Notes: generated by a model not told the origin, from the letters alone. A stretch of DNA of 64,000 bases from Ferriphaselus amnicola (GCF_000974685.2 NZ_AP018738.1:2604001-2668000); one strand, 5' to 3'. Shown: positions 49,114 through 58,998, counted from the first letter of the stretch. Numbers and translations are program-made.

Positions 49114-49610
49114 TGAGCCTGTCGTACTCCGCACCCGTATTCGAACAAAAGCTGTGCGCGCCCGCTGATTTTGCGGCGCGGGCGGCGCAGTTGCCGCATC
49201 CCGTTGTCTTCACCAATGGCTGTTTCGACGTGCTACATCTCGGCCACGTCACCTATCTGGCGCAAGCTCGCGCACTAGGTGCATCGCTCATCGTTGGGGT
49301 CAATAGTGATGCCTCGGTCAAGCGTCAAGGTAAAGGTGACGACCGACCGGTCAACCACGAGGACGACCGTCTCGCCGTGCTGGCTGCGCTGGAGTCGGTC
49401 AGCCTGGTGGTGGTATTCGACGAAGATACGCCGCTCAATCTCATTCTCGCCTGTCAGCCGAACGTGTTGGTCAAGGGCGGCGACTGGACGCCGGAAAACA
49501 TCGTCGGCGCACCAGAAGTGCTAGCACGCGGCGGCAGTGTCCACAGCATCCCGTTCGAACACCAGCGCTCCACCACCGCGCTGCTGAAGAAGATCCGCGC
49601 ACATGGCTGA
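49113..49610 (+). CDS. hldE2: Heptose 1-phosphate adenylyltransferase (HldE C-terminal domain type)
   Basis: This enzyme attaches AMP to D-glycero-beta-D-manno-heptose 1-phosphate for LPS core synthesis. The 165-residue protein has [19 protein letters not shown] (nucleotidyl-transfer HLGH at about 43-46), and VLVKGGDW later. Length equals the stand-alone domain, not the fused HldE with kinase. The ATG at 49113 overlaps the upstream stop (TGATG). A matching kinase gene is not in the window. Confidence 0.93.
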   Translation: MSLSYSAPVFEQKLCAPADFAARAAQLPHPVVFTNGCFDVLHLGHVTYLAQARALGASLIVGVNSDASVKRQGKGDDRPVNHEDDRLAVLAALESVSLVVVFDEDTPLNLILACQPNVLVKGGDWTPENIVGAPEVLARGGSVHSIPFEHQRSTTALLKKIRAHG

Positions 49611-50277
49611 GTTCCACGCCCTCGTCCCCGCCGCCGGTTCCGGATCGCGCATGGGCAGCGAATTGCCCAAGCAATACTTGCCGTTGGCTGGACACCCGCT
49701 GATCTACCACGCGCTGGCAACCCTATGCGCCTGTCCGCAATTGACCACCGTGTTCGTGGTGCTGTCGCCGCAGGACGAATGGTTCAAAGGCTACGACTGG
49801 TCGTGCTTGGGTGATAAGTTGCAGCTACTGTATTGCGGCGGTGCGACCCGCGCCGAAAGCGTACTCAACGGCCTCCTGATGTCGGAACTGGAGCCGGACG
49901 ATTGGGTGCTGGTACATGACGCCGCCCGGCCTTGCCTGACCCAGGCGCATCTGGAAAAACTGATAACCGAGCTGCGCGACGACCCGGTCGGCGGCATCCT
50001 CGCTGCGCCGGTGGCCGACACCCTCAAGCGCGCCGGTGAGAGCAACCGCATCGCCCGCACCGAAGACCGCAACGGCCTGTGGGGTGCGCAGACGCCGCAG
50101 ATGTTCCGCGCCGGACTGCTGGCGCAGGCGCTCAATAGCGCAATCGAGGTCACCGACGAAGCCTCCGCCATCGAAGCGCTGGGCTTGTCGCCCAAATTGG
50201 TCGCCAGCGACTCGACCAATTTTAAAGTGACTTACCCGCAGGATTTGCGGTTGGCGGAATTACTTTTGAACGGGTAG
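49603..50277 (+). CDS. ispD: 2-C-methyl-D-erythritol 4-phosphate cytidylyltransferase
   Basis: IspD makes CDP-methylerythritol in the MEP isoprenoid pathway. The 224-residue protein shows the CTP-binding [20 protein letters not shown] motif, then [10 protein letters not shown] and the C-terminal [13 protein letters not shown]. It overlaps the previous gene by 8 bp. ispF follows 62 bp later. Confidence 0.97.
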   Translation: MAEFHALVPAAGSGSRMGSELPKQYLPLAGHPLIYHALATLCACPQLTTVFVVLSPQDEWFKGYDWSCLGDKLQLLYCGGATRAESVLNGLLMSELEPDDWVLVHDAARPCLTQAHLEKLITELRDDPVGGILAAPVADTLKRAGESNRIARTEDRNGLWGAQTPQMFRAGLLAQALNSAIEVTDEASAIEALGLSPKLVASDSTNFKVTYPQDLRLAELLLNG

Positions 50278-50339
50278 GGTGTGCTTGCGCACCAGAACCA
50301 TACAGGTGCGTAAACGCGCCAACCGGAGTTAAGGAAAAC

Positions 50340-50813
50340 ATGCGTATCGGCCAAGGTTTTGACGTTCACCAACTGGTAACAGGGCGCAAGCTCATCATCG
50401 GCGGGGTGGACATCCCCTACGAAAAAGGCCTGCTCGGCCATTCTGATGCGGACGTGTTGCTGCACGCCATCTGCGACGCGCTATTGGGCGCGGCCGCGCT
50501 GGGCGACATCGGACGACATTTCGCCGACACCGACGCGCAATTCAAAGACATCGACAGCCGCATCTTGCTACGCGACGTGGCGCGCAAGATCGAAGCGCAA
50601 GGCTTCCGCATCGGCAATGTGGATGCCACCATCATCGCCCAAGCCCCCAAAATGGCCCCGCATATTCCCACGATGACCGCCAACATCGCCGCCGATCTGG
50701 GCGTAGCGATGAAAGCGGTGAACGTGAAAGCCACCACCACCGAAAAACTGGGCTACACCGGACGCGGCGAAGGCATCGCGGCGCAGGCGGTAGCGTTGTT
50801 GCTGGTGGCGTAA
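50340..50813 (+). CDS. ispF: 2-C-methyl-D-erythritol 2,4-cyclodiphosphate synthase
   Basis: IspF forms the cyclodiphosphate in the step after IspE. The 157-residue protein has the metal-binding FDVHQLV (Asp8, His10) and [21 protein letters not shown] (His about 42). [21 protein letters not shown] closes it. Its last base is the first base of the tsaB ATG. Confidence 0.97.
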   Translation: MRIGQGFDVHQLVTGRKLIIGGVDIPYEKGLLGHSDADVLLHAICDALLGAAALGDIGRHFADTDAQFKDIDSRILLRDVARKIEAQGFRIGNVDATIIAQAPKMAPHIPTMTANIAADLGVAMKAVNVKATTTEKLGYTGRGEGIAAQAVALLLVA

Positions 50814-51505
50814 TGCGCCTGCTCGCCCTCGAAACCTCCACCGAATATTGCTCCGTCGCCCTGTGGCAGGACGGTGCGCTGACATCGCGCTGTGAGCTGG
50901 TGGGGCAGAAGCACTCCGAGTTGCTGATGCCCATGCTGGATGGCGTGCTGCGCGAGGCGGACGTAAAGCTGGGCGAGCTGGACGGCATCGCCTTCGGCTC
51001 CGGCCCCGGCTCATTCACCGGCGTGCGTATCGCTTGCGGGGTAACACAAGGACTGGCGCTAGGAGCGAATCTGCCCGTGGTGAGCATCTGCACTTTGCTA
51101 GCATTGGCCGAGGCCAGCGGCAAGGACAAGGTGATCGCAGCGCTCGATGCGCGGATGGGCGAGATCTACCACGCGGCTTACGAACAGCGCGACGGCGGCT
51201 GGATGACGGTGATTGAGCCAAATCTTTGTAAGGCAGAAGTCGCGCCGTTGTTGGTTGGTTCCGACTGGTTCGGCGTGGGCAGCGGCTTTGCCGCGCACAG
51301 TGAGGCACTAACCAACCGCTATGCCGGACAGCTGGCAAGCAGCGATGGCACCGCCATTCCACAAGCCGCCGCCATCGCCCGTCTGGCTGCGCCTTTATTC
51401 GCCACCGGTGCTGGAATGGATGCTGCGTTGGCCGCGCCCTTTTACCTGCGTGACAAAGTGGCGCTGACCACGCAGGAGCGCCTAGATCGCGGAGCAGCGG
51501 CGTGA
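50813..51505 (+). CDS. tsaB: tRNA threonylcarbamoyladenosine biosynthesis protein TsaB
   Basis: TsaB is the inactive paralogue that partners TsaD (22646-23674) and TsaE in making t6A37. The 230-residue protein opens LLALETSTEYCSVALW, has LGELDGIAFGSGPGSFTGVRI at about residue 60 and LDARMGEIYHAAYE later. The stop overlaps the rimI start by 4 bp. Confidence 0.95.
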   Translation: MRLLALETSTEYCSVALWQDGALTSRCELVGQKHSELLMPMLDGVLREADVKLGELDGIAFGSGPGSFTGVRIACGVTQGLALGANLPVVSICTLLALAEASGKDKVIAALDARMGEIYHAAYEQRDGGWMTVIEPNLCKAEVAPLLVGSDWFGVGSGFAAHSEALTNRYAGQLASSDGTAIPQAAAIARLAAPLFATGAGMDAALAAPFYLRDKVALTTQERLDRGAAA

Positions 51506-51936
51506 TCCGAGCCATGACGCTAGCGGATGTGGATGCGGTGTTGGCCATCGAGCAAGCCGTGCACGCCCATCCGTGGACACGCGGCAATTTCGCGGATGCT
51601 CTAGCATCCGGTTACTCAGGCTGGGTGGACGAACTTGACGGAGTGCTGCGCGGCTATGCCGTGCTGATGCTGGGCGTGGGCGAAGCGGAATTACTGACCA
51701 TAGGCGTGGCGACAAGCAGCCAACGCCTAGGCTTGGCGACCCATTTGATGCAATGGCTGGAGTCGCAAGCTCAGTCGTACAACTTTGAACGGCTGTGCTT
51801 GGAAGTGCGTCCATCCAACACCGCTGGGCTGGCGCTGTACTGCAAGACTGGATTCATCGAGATCGGCCGACGCCGAGGTTACTATCCGGCAGCGAACGGG
51901 CGCGAAGACGCGATTCTGATGGAGAAACGGCTGTGA
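51502..51936 (+). CDS. rimI: Ribosomal-protein-type N-acetyltransferase RimI
   Basis: RimI acetylates the N-terminal Ala of ribosomal protein S18. The 144-residue GNAT protein has the acetyl-CoA motif ATSSQRLGLATHLMQWL (about 73-90, QRLGLA), and EVRPSNTAGLALYCKTGFIEIGRRRGYY at about 112-140. The order tsaB-rimI is common. The next gene starts at a GTG overlapping its stop. Confidence 0.93.
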   Translation: MIRAMTLADVDAVLAIEQAVHAHPWTRGNFADALASGYSGWVDELDGVLRGYAVLMLGVGEAELLTIGVATSSQRLGLATHLMQWLESQAQSYNFERLCLEVRPSNTAGLALYCKTGFIEIGRRRGYYPAANGREDAILMEKRL

Positions 51937-52676
51937 GCCACGACAACGCGCTGTTGCGCGAATTGAACCTTTATCCCCTGTGGGTACGCCGCGATGCGGA
52001 GGCAGTAACGTCCTCCGTCGCCGTCGCACCGCAACAGCCTACACCGCCGGAATCCGAGATGAAACGGCTCACCGCCCCAGTTTCAACCGCCAATCAGCCT
52101 TCGCCTTATGCCAATCTGGGCTGGGAAGAATTGAAGGAAAAAGTAAAAGACTGCACCGACTGCAAGCTACGCCCGACCTGCACCCAGACCGTGTTCGGCG
52201 TCGGCGACGAGCAAGCCGACTGGATGATCGTGGGCGAAGGCCCCGGCGCGGACGAGGACATCAAAGGCGAGCCCTTCGTCGGCCAAGCAGGAAAGCTGCT
52301 CGACAACATGCTGGCCGCCATCAAACTCAAACGCAGCAATAACGTCTATATCGGCAACATCGTGAAATGCCGCCCCCCCGCCAACCGCACACCGGAAGCC
52401 GACGAGGTTACGCAATGTCTGCCTTATTTGCGGCGCCAGATCGAGTTGATACAGCCCAAGCTCATCGTCGCGCTGGGTAAAACTGCCGCCACATCTCTGC
52501 TTGGGCGCGACGCGGCACTAGGCTCCTTGCGCGGTCAATTACATGAGTTCAACGGAGTCCCTCTCATCATCACATATCACCCCGCCTATCTGCTGCGCTC
52601 GCCTACCGAAAAGGCCAAAGCTTGGCAAGACCTGTGCCTAGCCGTAGCAACCATGGAAAAACTCATTCAGCCTTAG
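51933..52676 (+). CDS. Type-4 uracil-DNA glycosylase
   Basis: The enzyme removes uracil from DNA and carries an iron-sulphur cluster. The GTG at 51933 overlaps the rimI stop by GTGA and gives 247 residues opening SHDNALLRELNLYPLW. Family features are the cysteine pairs CTDCKLRPTC and NIVKCRPPANR with a later Cys in EVTQCLPYL, and the catalytic GEGPGADEDIKGEPFVGQAG. An N-terminal linker of about 60 residues precedes the catalytic core. Confidence 0.92.
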   Translation: MSHDNALLRELNLYPLWVRRDAEAVTSSVAVAPQQPTPPESEMKRLTAPVSTANQPSPYANLGWEELKEKVKDCTDCKLRPTCTQTVFGVGDEQADWMIVGEGPGADEDIKGEPFVGQAGKLLDNMLAAIKLKRSNNVYIGNIVKCRPPANRTPEADEVTQCLPYLRRQIELIQPKLIVALGKTAATSLLGRDAALGSLRGQLHEFNGVPLIITYHPAYLLRSPTEKAKAWQDLCLAVATMEKLIQP

Positions 52677-53214
52677 CTGACTTCTCATGCGAAATCATCG
52701 GGCGTTGTATGTGCCGCAATCAACTTATCGATCGCATGCCGCTTGCACTCTCGTGTAGCCATACGCACCAAACTATAACTACCGCCCGCACTGACAGCGC
52801 TTCGCGATTGTTTTTGATGGTTTTCGCCGGAACACTCCGGCTAACAGTAGCAAAAGGCCGTAGAAGGAAAATGGCAGTGCGTCGTAAAGATGCATTCCGC
52901 TCGTCACAGGTAGCCATCCCACCAGCACATGAGACAAAAGCTTAAGCACTTCGTACAGGGCAAACCTCACGATGACATTGAGCAAAAAAAGCTTGCGAAT
53001 TTATTGCAGTGAAGACGAATGAATCTGCAAAGGGATGCAGGGATGCGGTGATTATTTTAGTAATGCAGATTTGTATCGAGGGGGAGCGTCCCAGAAGCGG
53101 TCAGCAGGATTGACACAAAGTCATTTGGCGCGTTAAATGACCCTGCCTACTAAATTCAGATTTGCCTTTGCGCCACTAGCCAGTGGTGTATTTGATAATT
53201 CGAATGGCAGTTAA
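52677..53214. other. Intergenic region, mostly without recognised content
   Basis: Between the glycosylase and the sensor cyclase I see no RNA gene or repeat. A weak minus-strand membrane-protein frame (52779-52985) is listed separately. An AT-rich stretch before 53215 probably holds the promoter of the cyclase gene. Confidence 0.5.
52779..52985 (-). CDS. Possible small membrane protein
   Basis: A 68-residue frame starts at a TTG and reads VIVRFALYEVLKLLSHVLVGWL and YGLLLLLAGVFRRKPSK, two likely membrane helices ending in a basic tail, which looks more protein-like than chance. There is no ribosome site and no better start; a stop at 53001-53003 closes the frame upstream. It could be a real small gene or a remnant. 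Confidence 0.3.
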   Translation of the reverse strand: MLNVIVRFALYEVLKLLSHVLVGWLPVTSGMHLYDALPFSFYGLLLLLAGVFRRKPSKTIAKRCQCGR

Positions 53215-55989
53215 ATGAACATTTCTCCATTCAGCTTTCTTCGGCTTTATTTGCCAATTGTTTTGTTGGTATTAGTAGGCTCAGCCTTCTATAGCAATCA
53301 AGCGATTGAGTACGAGCTGACACAAATACGCAATCAAGAATCGGCATATATCAAGCTAGGCGCAGGTGCGCTGTCTAACAAGATTGGATTTGTTAGTCAT
53401 GACTTGATGTTTCTATCTAGGCACACCGCCCTGCGCGCTGCGATAGAGCAGCCTACTCAAAAGAATCTCGCGCATTTAGCTGAAGATTTCTCGATATTTT
53501 CTGCAAGCCTAGGGCATTACGATCAGATACGTTGGATTGACCAGCACGGAATGGAGAAGGTGCGGGTCGATTATTTGCAAGGCAAAGCAGTGGTGATCCC
53601 GACCGAAAAGCTGCAAAACAAAGGTCAGCGCTATTACTTCTCCGACACCATCAAACTCAAACCAAACGAAGTATTCGTTTCGCCACTCGACCTCAATATC
53701 GAACAAAACAGCATCGAGGTACCTTACAAACCAATGCTGCGTATTGCCACCCCCGTTTCCGATCGGCAAGGAAACAAACGCGGCATTGTCATACTTAATT
53801 ACTTTGGCAATGAATTGCTAACAGCATACTCAGATGCGACCGCCAGAATCGCCGATCACAGCATGATCATCAATGGAGAGGGCTATTGGCTTAAGAGCCC
53901 CAATCCGAACGACGAGTGGGGGTTCATGTTCAAACGGCCCGAACTCAGCATGAAAACACGTGCACCATTAGCGTGGGAGCATATCAGTAACGCCGAAACC
54001 GGCCAATTGGAGCTCGAAGATGGTTTGTGGACATGGGAGACGACATATCCGCTTAAGGTCACTGAAAAATCCAGCACTGGTGCTGTCGATGCGTTCACTC
54101 CAAGCAGCGGAGAAGTGGGGGCACGGCAATATGTATGGAAATCCGTTGCACATTTCCCTAAGAGTTCGTTGAACGCCATTCGGCATGGACTTTGGCTCAA
54201 GGTTGTATGGATTACAGGAGTTTTGTTGATTTTGTTCGCCTTAGTCATCTGGCAATTAGTGCGCTCTTGGAAAACTCTTGCCGCTGAAAAATTAAAATTC
54301 AGTACGGTCGCAGATTTCGCCTATGACTGGGAAACCTGGCTTGACTCAAATGGGCGCTATCTCTACTGCTCGCCCTCCTGCGAGCGCATCACGGGGCGGC
54401 CAGCAGAAGCGTTCATGGCTGACCCGAATCTCTTGCTTAACATCTGCCATCCAGATGACCAGGCTCGACTGAAATCCCACTTGCAGCTTCATCAAGCATC
54501 GGATCCGCCTTGCGAGTTTGATTTCCGCATCGTCCTACCCGATGGAAAAGTCCGATGGTTGGAGCATGCCTGTCAATCAGTGTTTGGCCAAGCGGGGGAG
54601 TTCCTCGGTCGTAGAGCATCAAATCGTGATATCAGTGAGCGCCAGCTTTCAGAGGAAAAGGTTCGTTACAGCGAACAGCGCTTCCAAGATGTGAGTAATG
54701 CTGCTGGGGAATATCTGTGGGAAATCGATACCAAAATGAGGTACACCTATGTGTCTAACCGTTCTACAAACGTGAAGGGATACTCGCCAGAAGAGTTGCT
54801 TGGACATACGCCGATGGAATTTATGCACCCCGATGATATTGCTGGTGTGGGTGAAATCGTCAATCGGGCGATCGCGGACAAAGCGCCATTCAATTTGCAG
54901 CACCGCGACATTACAAAATCGGGCGCGATCGTTTGGGAGGAAGTCAATGGAACTCCCATCCACGACAGTCAAGGTAATGTAATTGGGTTACGCGGAGCTG
55001 GGCTAAACATCACCGAGCGAAAACTATCTGAGTTGGCTCTACAAGAATCACATCAGAAAATGCATTCGTTGCTCAACTCGATGGCTGAGGGGGCATATGG
55101 TGTCGATATGAATGGTAACTGCACGTTTGTGAATCGATCATTTTTACGCATTCTAGGATATGGACATGCTGATGAAATTATCGGCAAGCATGTACATGAA
55201 CTCATTCATCACTCACACCCTGATGGCACCGTCTACCCAGCTTCGGAGTGCAAAATGTACAACGCGTTTCTACACGGTCAGGAAATCCACGTCTCAGATG
55301 AGGTGTTCTGGAATAAGAATGGCATTGCTATTCCCGTAGAGTACAGGTCACAACCAATCATAAGTAACGGCATAATGCTAGGGGCAGTTGCAACATTCGT
55401 TGACATAACTAATCGCAAGTTGGCTGAAGACCAAATACGTAATCTTGCCTTTTATGATGCATTGACGCTCCTCCCAAATCGTCGCTTGTTATACGATCGA
55501 TTGACTCATGCAATGGCGGCCAGTAAGCGCAGTGGACATTATTGCGCTCTGATGTTCTTGGATTTGGATAATTTCAAGCCGCTTAATGATACGTATGGAC
55601 ATGTTGTTGGCGACTCGCTATTGGTGGAAGTAGCACACCGAATAAACGGTTGTGTGCGTGAAATAGATACCGTTGCGCGATTCGGTGGTGATGAGTTTGT
55701 GGTAATGATCAATGAACTGGATGTGAATAAATCCGAATCCGCAGTACATGCTGGCATCATTGCGGAAAATATTCGCCTTGCTCTAGCAAAGCCGTATCTG
55801 CTGAAAAACAAGCGATTGGGCAATGCGGAAAGCCTAGTGGTGCACCAATGCACTTCGAGTGTAGGTGTAGTGTTGTTTATTGGTCATGAGCAACATCCGG
55901 ACGACATCTTGAAGGGGGCAGACAACGCAATGTATAAGGCAAAGGAATTGGGGCGCAATCAGATTTACTTCAGCGACACGAGTCATTGA
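53215..55989 (+). CDS. Membrane sensor diguanylate cyclase (Cache-like, three PAS, GGDEF)
   Basis: This 924-residue protein should make cyclic di-GMP in response to an outside signal. It has membrane helix 1 (about 9-28), a periplasmic Cache-like sensor (about 30-320), helix 2 (about 327-348), three PAS domains (about 365-475, 485-605, 615-735), and a GGDEF domain (about 745-920). The active motif is RFGGDEFVVMI, and the RxxD inhibitory site (REID) is 5 residues before it. No EAL domain is present. It stands alone. Confidence 0.92.
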   Translation: MNISPFSFLRLYLPIVLLVLVGSAFYSNQAIEYELTQIRNQESAYIKLGAGALSNKIGFVSHDLMFLSRHTALRAAIEQPTQKNLAHLAEDFSIFSASLGHYDQIRWIDQHGMEKVRVDYLQGKAVVIPTEKLQNKGQRYYFSDTIKLKPNEVFVSPLDLNIEQNSIEVPYKPMLRIATPVSDRQGNKRGIVILNYFGNELLTAYSDATARIADHSMIINGEGYWLKSPNPNDEWGFMFKRPELSMKTRAPLAWEHISNAETGQLELEDGLWTWETTYPLKVTEKSSTGAVDAFTPSSGEVGARQYVWKSVAHFPKSSLNAIRHGLWLKVVWITGVLLILFALVIWQLVRSWKTLAAEKLKFSTVADFAYDWETWLDSNGRYLYCSPSCERITGRPAEAFMADPNLLLNICHPDDQARLKSHLQLHQASDPPCEFDFRIVLPDGKVRWLEHACQSVFGQAGEFLGRRASNRDISERQLSEEKVRYSEQRFQDVSNAAGEYLWEIDTKMRYTYVSNRSTNVKGYSPEELLGHTPMEFMHPDDIAGVGEIVNRAIADKAPFNLQHRDITKSGAIVWEEVNGTPIHDSQGNVIGLRGAGLNITERKLSELALQESHQKMHSLLNSMAEGAYGVDMNGNCTFVNRSFLRILGYGHADEIIGKHVHELIHHSHPDGTVYPASECKMYNAFLHGQEIHVSDEVFWNKNGIAIPVEYRSQPIISNGIMLGAVATFVDITNRKLAEDQIRNLAFYDALTLLPNRRLLYDRLTHAMAASKRSGHYCALMFLDLDNFKPLNDTYGHVVGDSLLVEVAHRINGCVREIDTVARFGGDEFVVMINELDVNKSESAVHAGIIAENIRLALAKPYLLKNKRLGNAESLVVHQCTSSVGVVLFIGHEQHPDDILKGADNAMYKAKELGRNQIYFSDTSH

Positions 55990-56343
55990 GAAGCCCATTC
56001 ATATCGAAAACTGCACAACTAACGCGAGCTATTTAGAGAGTAATGAATACCGCCCCGTCCACTTTGCGGAAGCTTTGGATCATAATTTTGAATGGTCAAA
56101 CCTCGGACGATGCCTCACAACTAATGTCCAAACTACTCAAGATTATTTGCTTGGTACGTGTCCAGCCACACACAGGCATTACCGGACTGCAAAAGTCCGC
56201 CTCTGACACATGGCTTTGACGAAAGCTTCCCGGAGCAAGTCTTCCGTCGCATGAGGATCACTCATACGGCTGGATCAGATGCCGCGCAGTTCACTTTCAT
56301 TCGCACGCCATGATTGAGGACACAGGAAAATTACTTGGCCATA
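55990..56343. other. Intergenic region, nothing recognised
   Basis: This 354-base gap separates the plus-strand cyclase from the minus-strand acr3 gene. I see no gene, RNA or clear terminator. Confidence 0.5.
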
Positions 56344-57366
56344 TCAACGTTCGGATTGGTACCACCCCTGACTCCGTTTCACGAGATACACCACACTCAA
56401 CATCACCGGTACTTCGATTAGCACACCCACCACGGTAGCTAGGGCCGCACCCGACTCAAACCCGAACAAACTGATGGCAGCTGCGACCGCCAATTCGAAG
56501 AAGTTGGATGCGCCAATCAAGGCTGAAGGGCCTGCCACGCAATGTACTTCGCCTACCCGACGATTCAACCAGTAGGCCAATCCCGAGGTGAAGTAGACCT
56601 GGATGGTGATAGGCACGGCCAGCATCAGAATGATGAGCGGCTGCTCAACGATAGCTTTACCTTGAAATGCGAACAACAACACCAAGGTCAACAACAGCGC
56701 AGAGATTGAGATAGGGCCCAGTTTCTCTAAAGTGGTTTGAAGCTCTTGTTCGCCGCGCGACAACAACCATTTGCGCCATATTTGCGCAATGAACACAGGC
56801 AAAACGATGTAGAGCAACACAGACACCAGCAAGGTGTCCCACGGCACGATGATGGCAGACATGCCGAGCAACAAGGCTACCAATGGTGCGAAGGCGAACA
56901 CCATGATGGCATCGTTGAGTGCCACCTGGCTCAAGGTGAACAAAGGCTCACCATTCACCAACCTGCTCCACACGAAGACCATCGCGGTGCACGGCGCTGC
57001 CGCAAGCAAGATCAATCCTGCGATGTAGCTATCGAGTTGTTCGGCAGGCAGATACGGTGCGAATAGATGGCGAATGAACAACCAGCCTAGCAGTGCCATC
57101 GAGAACGGTTTGACCGCCCAGTTGATGAACAAGGTGACACCGATACCGCGCCAGTGTTTCTTCACCTCATGCAACGCGCCGAAGTCGATACGCAACAACA
57201 TGGGGATGATCATCACCCAGATCAACAAACCGACGGGGATGTTGACCTTGGCGACCTCCAAGGTGCCGAGCCAATGGAACGGCTCAGGGATGGCCTGCCC
57301 TAACACCACACCGACGATGATGCAGAGGAAGACCCAGAGGGTGAGGTAACGTTCAAAGATGCTCAT
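56344..57366 (-). CDS. acr3: ACR3-family arsenite efflux permease
   Basis: The protein exports arsenite across the inner membrane. The 340-residue permease has ten likely spans and the ACR3 signatures VGLLIWVMIIPMLLRIDFG and AAPCTAMVFVWSRLVNG, with the conserved Cys. It opens MSIFERYLTLWVFLCIIVG. It is the last gene of the minus-strand ars operon, 19 bp after the arsA remnant. It is an ACR3 and not an ArsB antiporter. Confidence 0.95.
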   Translation of the reverse strand: MSIFERYLTLWVFLCIIVGVVLGQAIPEPFHWLGTLEVAKVNIPVGLLIWVMIIPMLLRIDFGALHEVKKHWRGIGVTLFINWAVKPFSMALLGWLFIRHLFAPYLPAEQLDSYIAGLILLAAAPCTAMVFVWSRLVNGEPLFTLSQVALNDAIMVFAFAPLVALLLGMSAIIVPWDTLLVSVLLYIVLPVFIAQIWRKWLLSRGEQELQTTLEKLGPISISALLLTLVLLFAFQGKAIVEQPLIILMLAVPITIQVYFTSGLAYWLNRRVGEVHCVAGPSALIGASNFFELAVAAAISLFGFESGAALATVVGVLIEVPVMLSVVYLVKRSQGWYQSER

Positions 57367-57385
57367 GATTATTCCTAAGTTTGGT

Positions 57386-57805
57386 TCAGTCAGATTCAGC
57401 TAGTGCACGCAAAGCATCAATACCAACAGGCTCCTCAGCCTGCACAGGGACGACTGCGATGCGGCTCGCGTATTCCTGCTGGACTGATTCAAGCTGTTTC
57501 CATTCCTGTTCAGCTCTCAACGCCAACAGTCTAGAAGCAGGATGGGCTGCTGCAAGACTTTGGTTGACGATCCATGCCCACGGCTCGATGCCTGCACGGC
57601 GCAGATCCTCTTGCAGGTTCGCAGCCTCCAATACGGGCGTGGTTTCAGCCAGCGTCACGATGAGTATCCGCGTGTGTTCCTGATTTTGGAGTTGCATCAT
57701 CGGTGTGGTGAAACGCGTGCTGTCTTTCATGTTGCGCGCGACTTCGCGGTGGTAGGCACCTGTCGCATCCAATAGCAACAAGGTATGTCCGGTGGGTGCG
57801 GTAAG
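57386..57805 (-). pseudogene. arsA: ArsA arsenite ATPase, C-terminal remnant
   Basis: The frame reads TAPTGHTLLLLDATGAYHREV, matching the second DTAP signature region of ArsA, and continues to an ArsA-like C-terminus (about 138 residues of some 580). A TGA at 57809-57811 closes the frame upstream, and both P-loops are missing. The break lies directly next to the end of arsD, so a deletion of about 1.3 kb probably joined arsD and arsA. Without its P-loops the fragment cannot power efflux; acr3 works alone. Confidence 0.85.
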
Positions 57806-58113
57806 GATTCAGACAATCCAGCGAAGCGTGCCAACTCTTTGCGAGTGGGATAACGTCCAGCCATCGCGATTTCTCCGTCGAGCAAAATCAACGGCAGTCC
57901 TTCCGCCCCGGAATGCTCCAAGAATCCTTTGACCACTGCGCTGTCGGCAAAGGCCATCGGTTGCTGCGCGAGGTTGAAGCGTTCAATCTGACCACCGGCA
58001 TGTTTAAGCCAATCCACATCAGCGCTGAAATCCACCAATGCCTGATCCACTTCAGTTCCACACACACCGGTACTACAACAAAGTGCTGGATCGAATATTT
58101 GTAGCTTCTTCAT
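57727..58113 (-). CDS. arsD: ArsD arsenic metallochaperone, C-terminus altered
   Basis: ArsD delivers As(III) to ArsA. The ATG at 58113 (MKKLQIFDPALCCSTGVCGTEVDQ) shows the essential Cys12-Cys13-Cys18 set. About 102 residues look native, up to RKELARFAGLSES; the remaining 26 come from reading the arsA remnant in another frame. The native C-terminal end is lost. With ArsA gone, its known partner is absent. It starts 11 bp after arsC. Confidence 0.85.
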   Translation of the reverse strand: MKKLQIFDPALCCSTGVCGTEVDQALVDFSADVDWLKHAGGQIERFNLAQQPMAFADSAVVKGFLEHSGAEGLPLILLDGEIAMAGRYPTRKELARFAGLSESLPHPPDIPCCYWMRQVPTTAKSRAT

Positions 58114-58124
58114 GGCAGCCTCTA

Positions 58125-58622
58125 TCAATCTTTAGTGCGACCGATTTCGCTCAAGTGGTCTTTCAAGGCCAGTTTGTCGAGTTTCTCGATAGGTAATGCC
58201 ATGAACAAACCGATACGACGCGCCAACTGCTCCGCAGCTTTATTGAATGCCGCACGACGCGCCTCGTCGCCTTCGATATGTGCGGGATCTGGAATGCCCC
58301 AATGCGCAGTCATCGGAGCGCCGTACCACACAGGGCATACCTCGCCCGCTGCGTTATCGCAAACGGTGAATACGAAATCGAATTCAGGCGCTCCCGGAGC
58401 GGCGAACTCGTCCCAACTCTTGCTGCGCAGACCTTCGGTACTGTGACCATGTTCCTGCAACCACTCGATAGCACCAGGATTGACCTTGCCTGCAGGTTTG
58501 CTCCCAGCGCTGTACGCCTTGAATTTACCTTTGCCCAACACATTGAACAGCACTTCGCCCAACACACTGCGGGCGGAGTTACCTGTGCATAGAATCAGTA
58601 CGTTGTATTGTTTATCACTCAT
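58125..58622 (-). CDS. arsC: Arsenate reductase, low-molecular-weight phosphatase type
   Basis: ArsC reduces arsenate to arsenite. The 165-residue protein has the P-loop-like LCTGNSARSVLGE (Cys about 12), and the later pair FTVCDNAAGEVCP (Cys about 88 and 95) used for the disulphide relay to thioredoxin. It is therefore the thioredoxin-linked class. It sits between arsR and arsD. Confidence 0.95.
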   Translation of the reverse strand: MSDKQYNVLILCTGNSARSVLGEVLFNVLGKGKFKAYSAGSKPAGKVNPGAIEWLQEHGHSTEGLRSKSWDEFAAPGAPEFDFVFTVCDNAAGEVCPVWYGAPMTAHWGIPDPAHIEGDEARRAAFNKAAEQLARRIGLFMALPIEKLDKLALKDHLSEIGRTKD

Positions 58623-58643
58623 TCCATTCTTCCTTTGAAGTTA

Positions 58644-58967
58644 TCAACATTTCTTAAGGGGTGTCCTGCATACCGCATCGTTACCACCACAACAGTTCTC
58701 GGTCAGATAATCCACCATGCCATTCATCACCGTAAAATTTGCGGCGTAGTAGACGAAGCGGCCATCCTGCTTACTTTCCACCAGCCCAGCATGACTGAGC
58801 GTCTTGAAGTGGAACGACATATTGGCAGGCGACACTTTCAGCTTCTCCGCGATCTGCCCTGCCGCCAATCCTTCTGGCCCGCTTACCACCAGTAGTCGGT
58901 AAATTGCCAAACGCGTCGGCTGCGCTAGTGCCGCTAACGCTTTCACTACCTGTTCTGGTTCCATCAT
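58644..58967 (-). CDS. arsR: ArsR family arsenic-responsive repressor
   Basis: The 107-residue winged-helix protein opens MMEPEQVVKALAALAQPTRLAIYRLL and has the HTH SPANMSFHFKTLSHAGLV. Near the C-terminus the cysteines ENCCGGNDAVC probably bind As(III), as in type 2 ArsR proteins. The usual CVC in the recognition helix is not seen. It begins at 58967 or 58964 with no clear ribosome site. It is first in the ars operon; an operator-like repeat lies directly upstream. Confidence 0.92.
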   Translation of the reverse strand: MMEPEQVVKALAALAQPTRLAIYRLLVVSGPEGLAAGQIAEKLKVSPANMSFHFKTLSHAGLVESKQDGRFVYYAANFTVMNGMVDYLTENCCGGNDAVCRTPLKKC

Positions 58968-58974
58968 TTTAGAT

Positions 58975-58998
58975 TTAAATTGTTAAACGATTATTTAA
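58975..58998. promoter_or_regulatory. Putative ArsR operator
   Basis: TTAAAT (58975-58980) and ATTTAA (58993-58998) form the outer arms of a 24-bp imperfect palindrome, just before arsR. An AT-rich inverted repeat at this place is typical of ArsR operators. It also faces the phosphatase gene on the plus strand. Confidence 0.5.
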
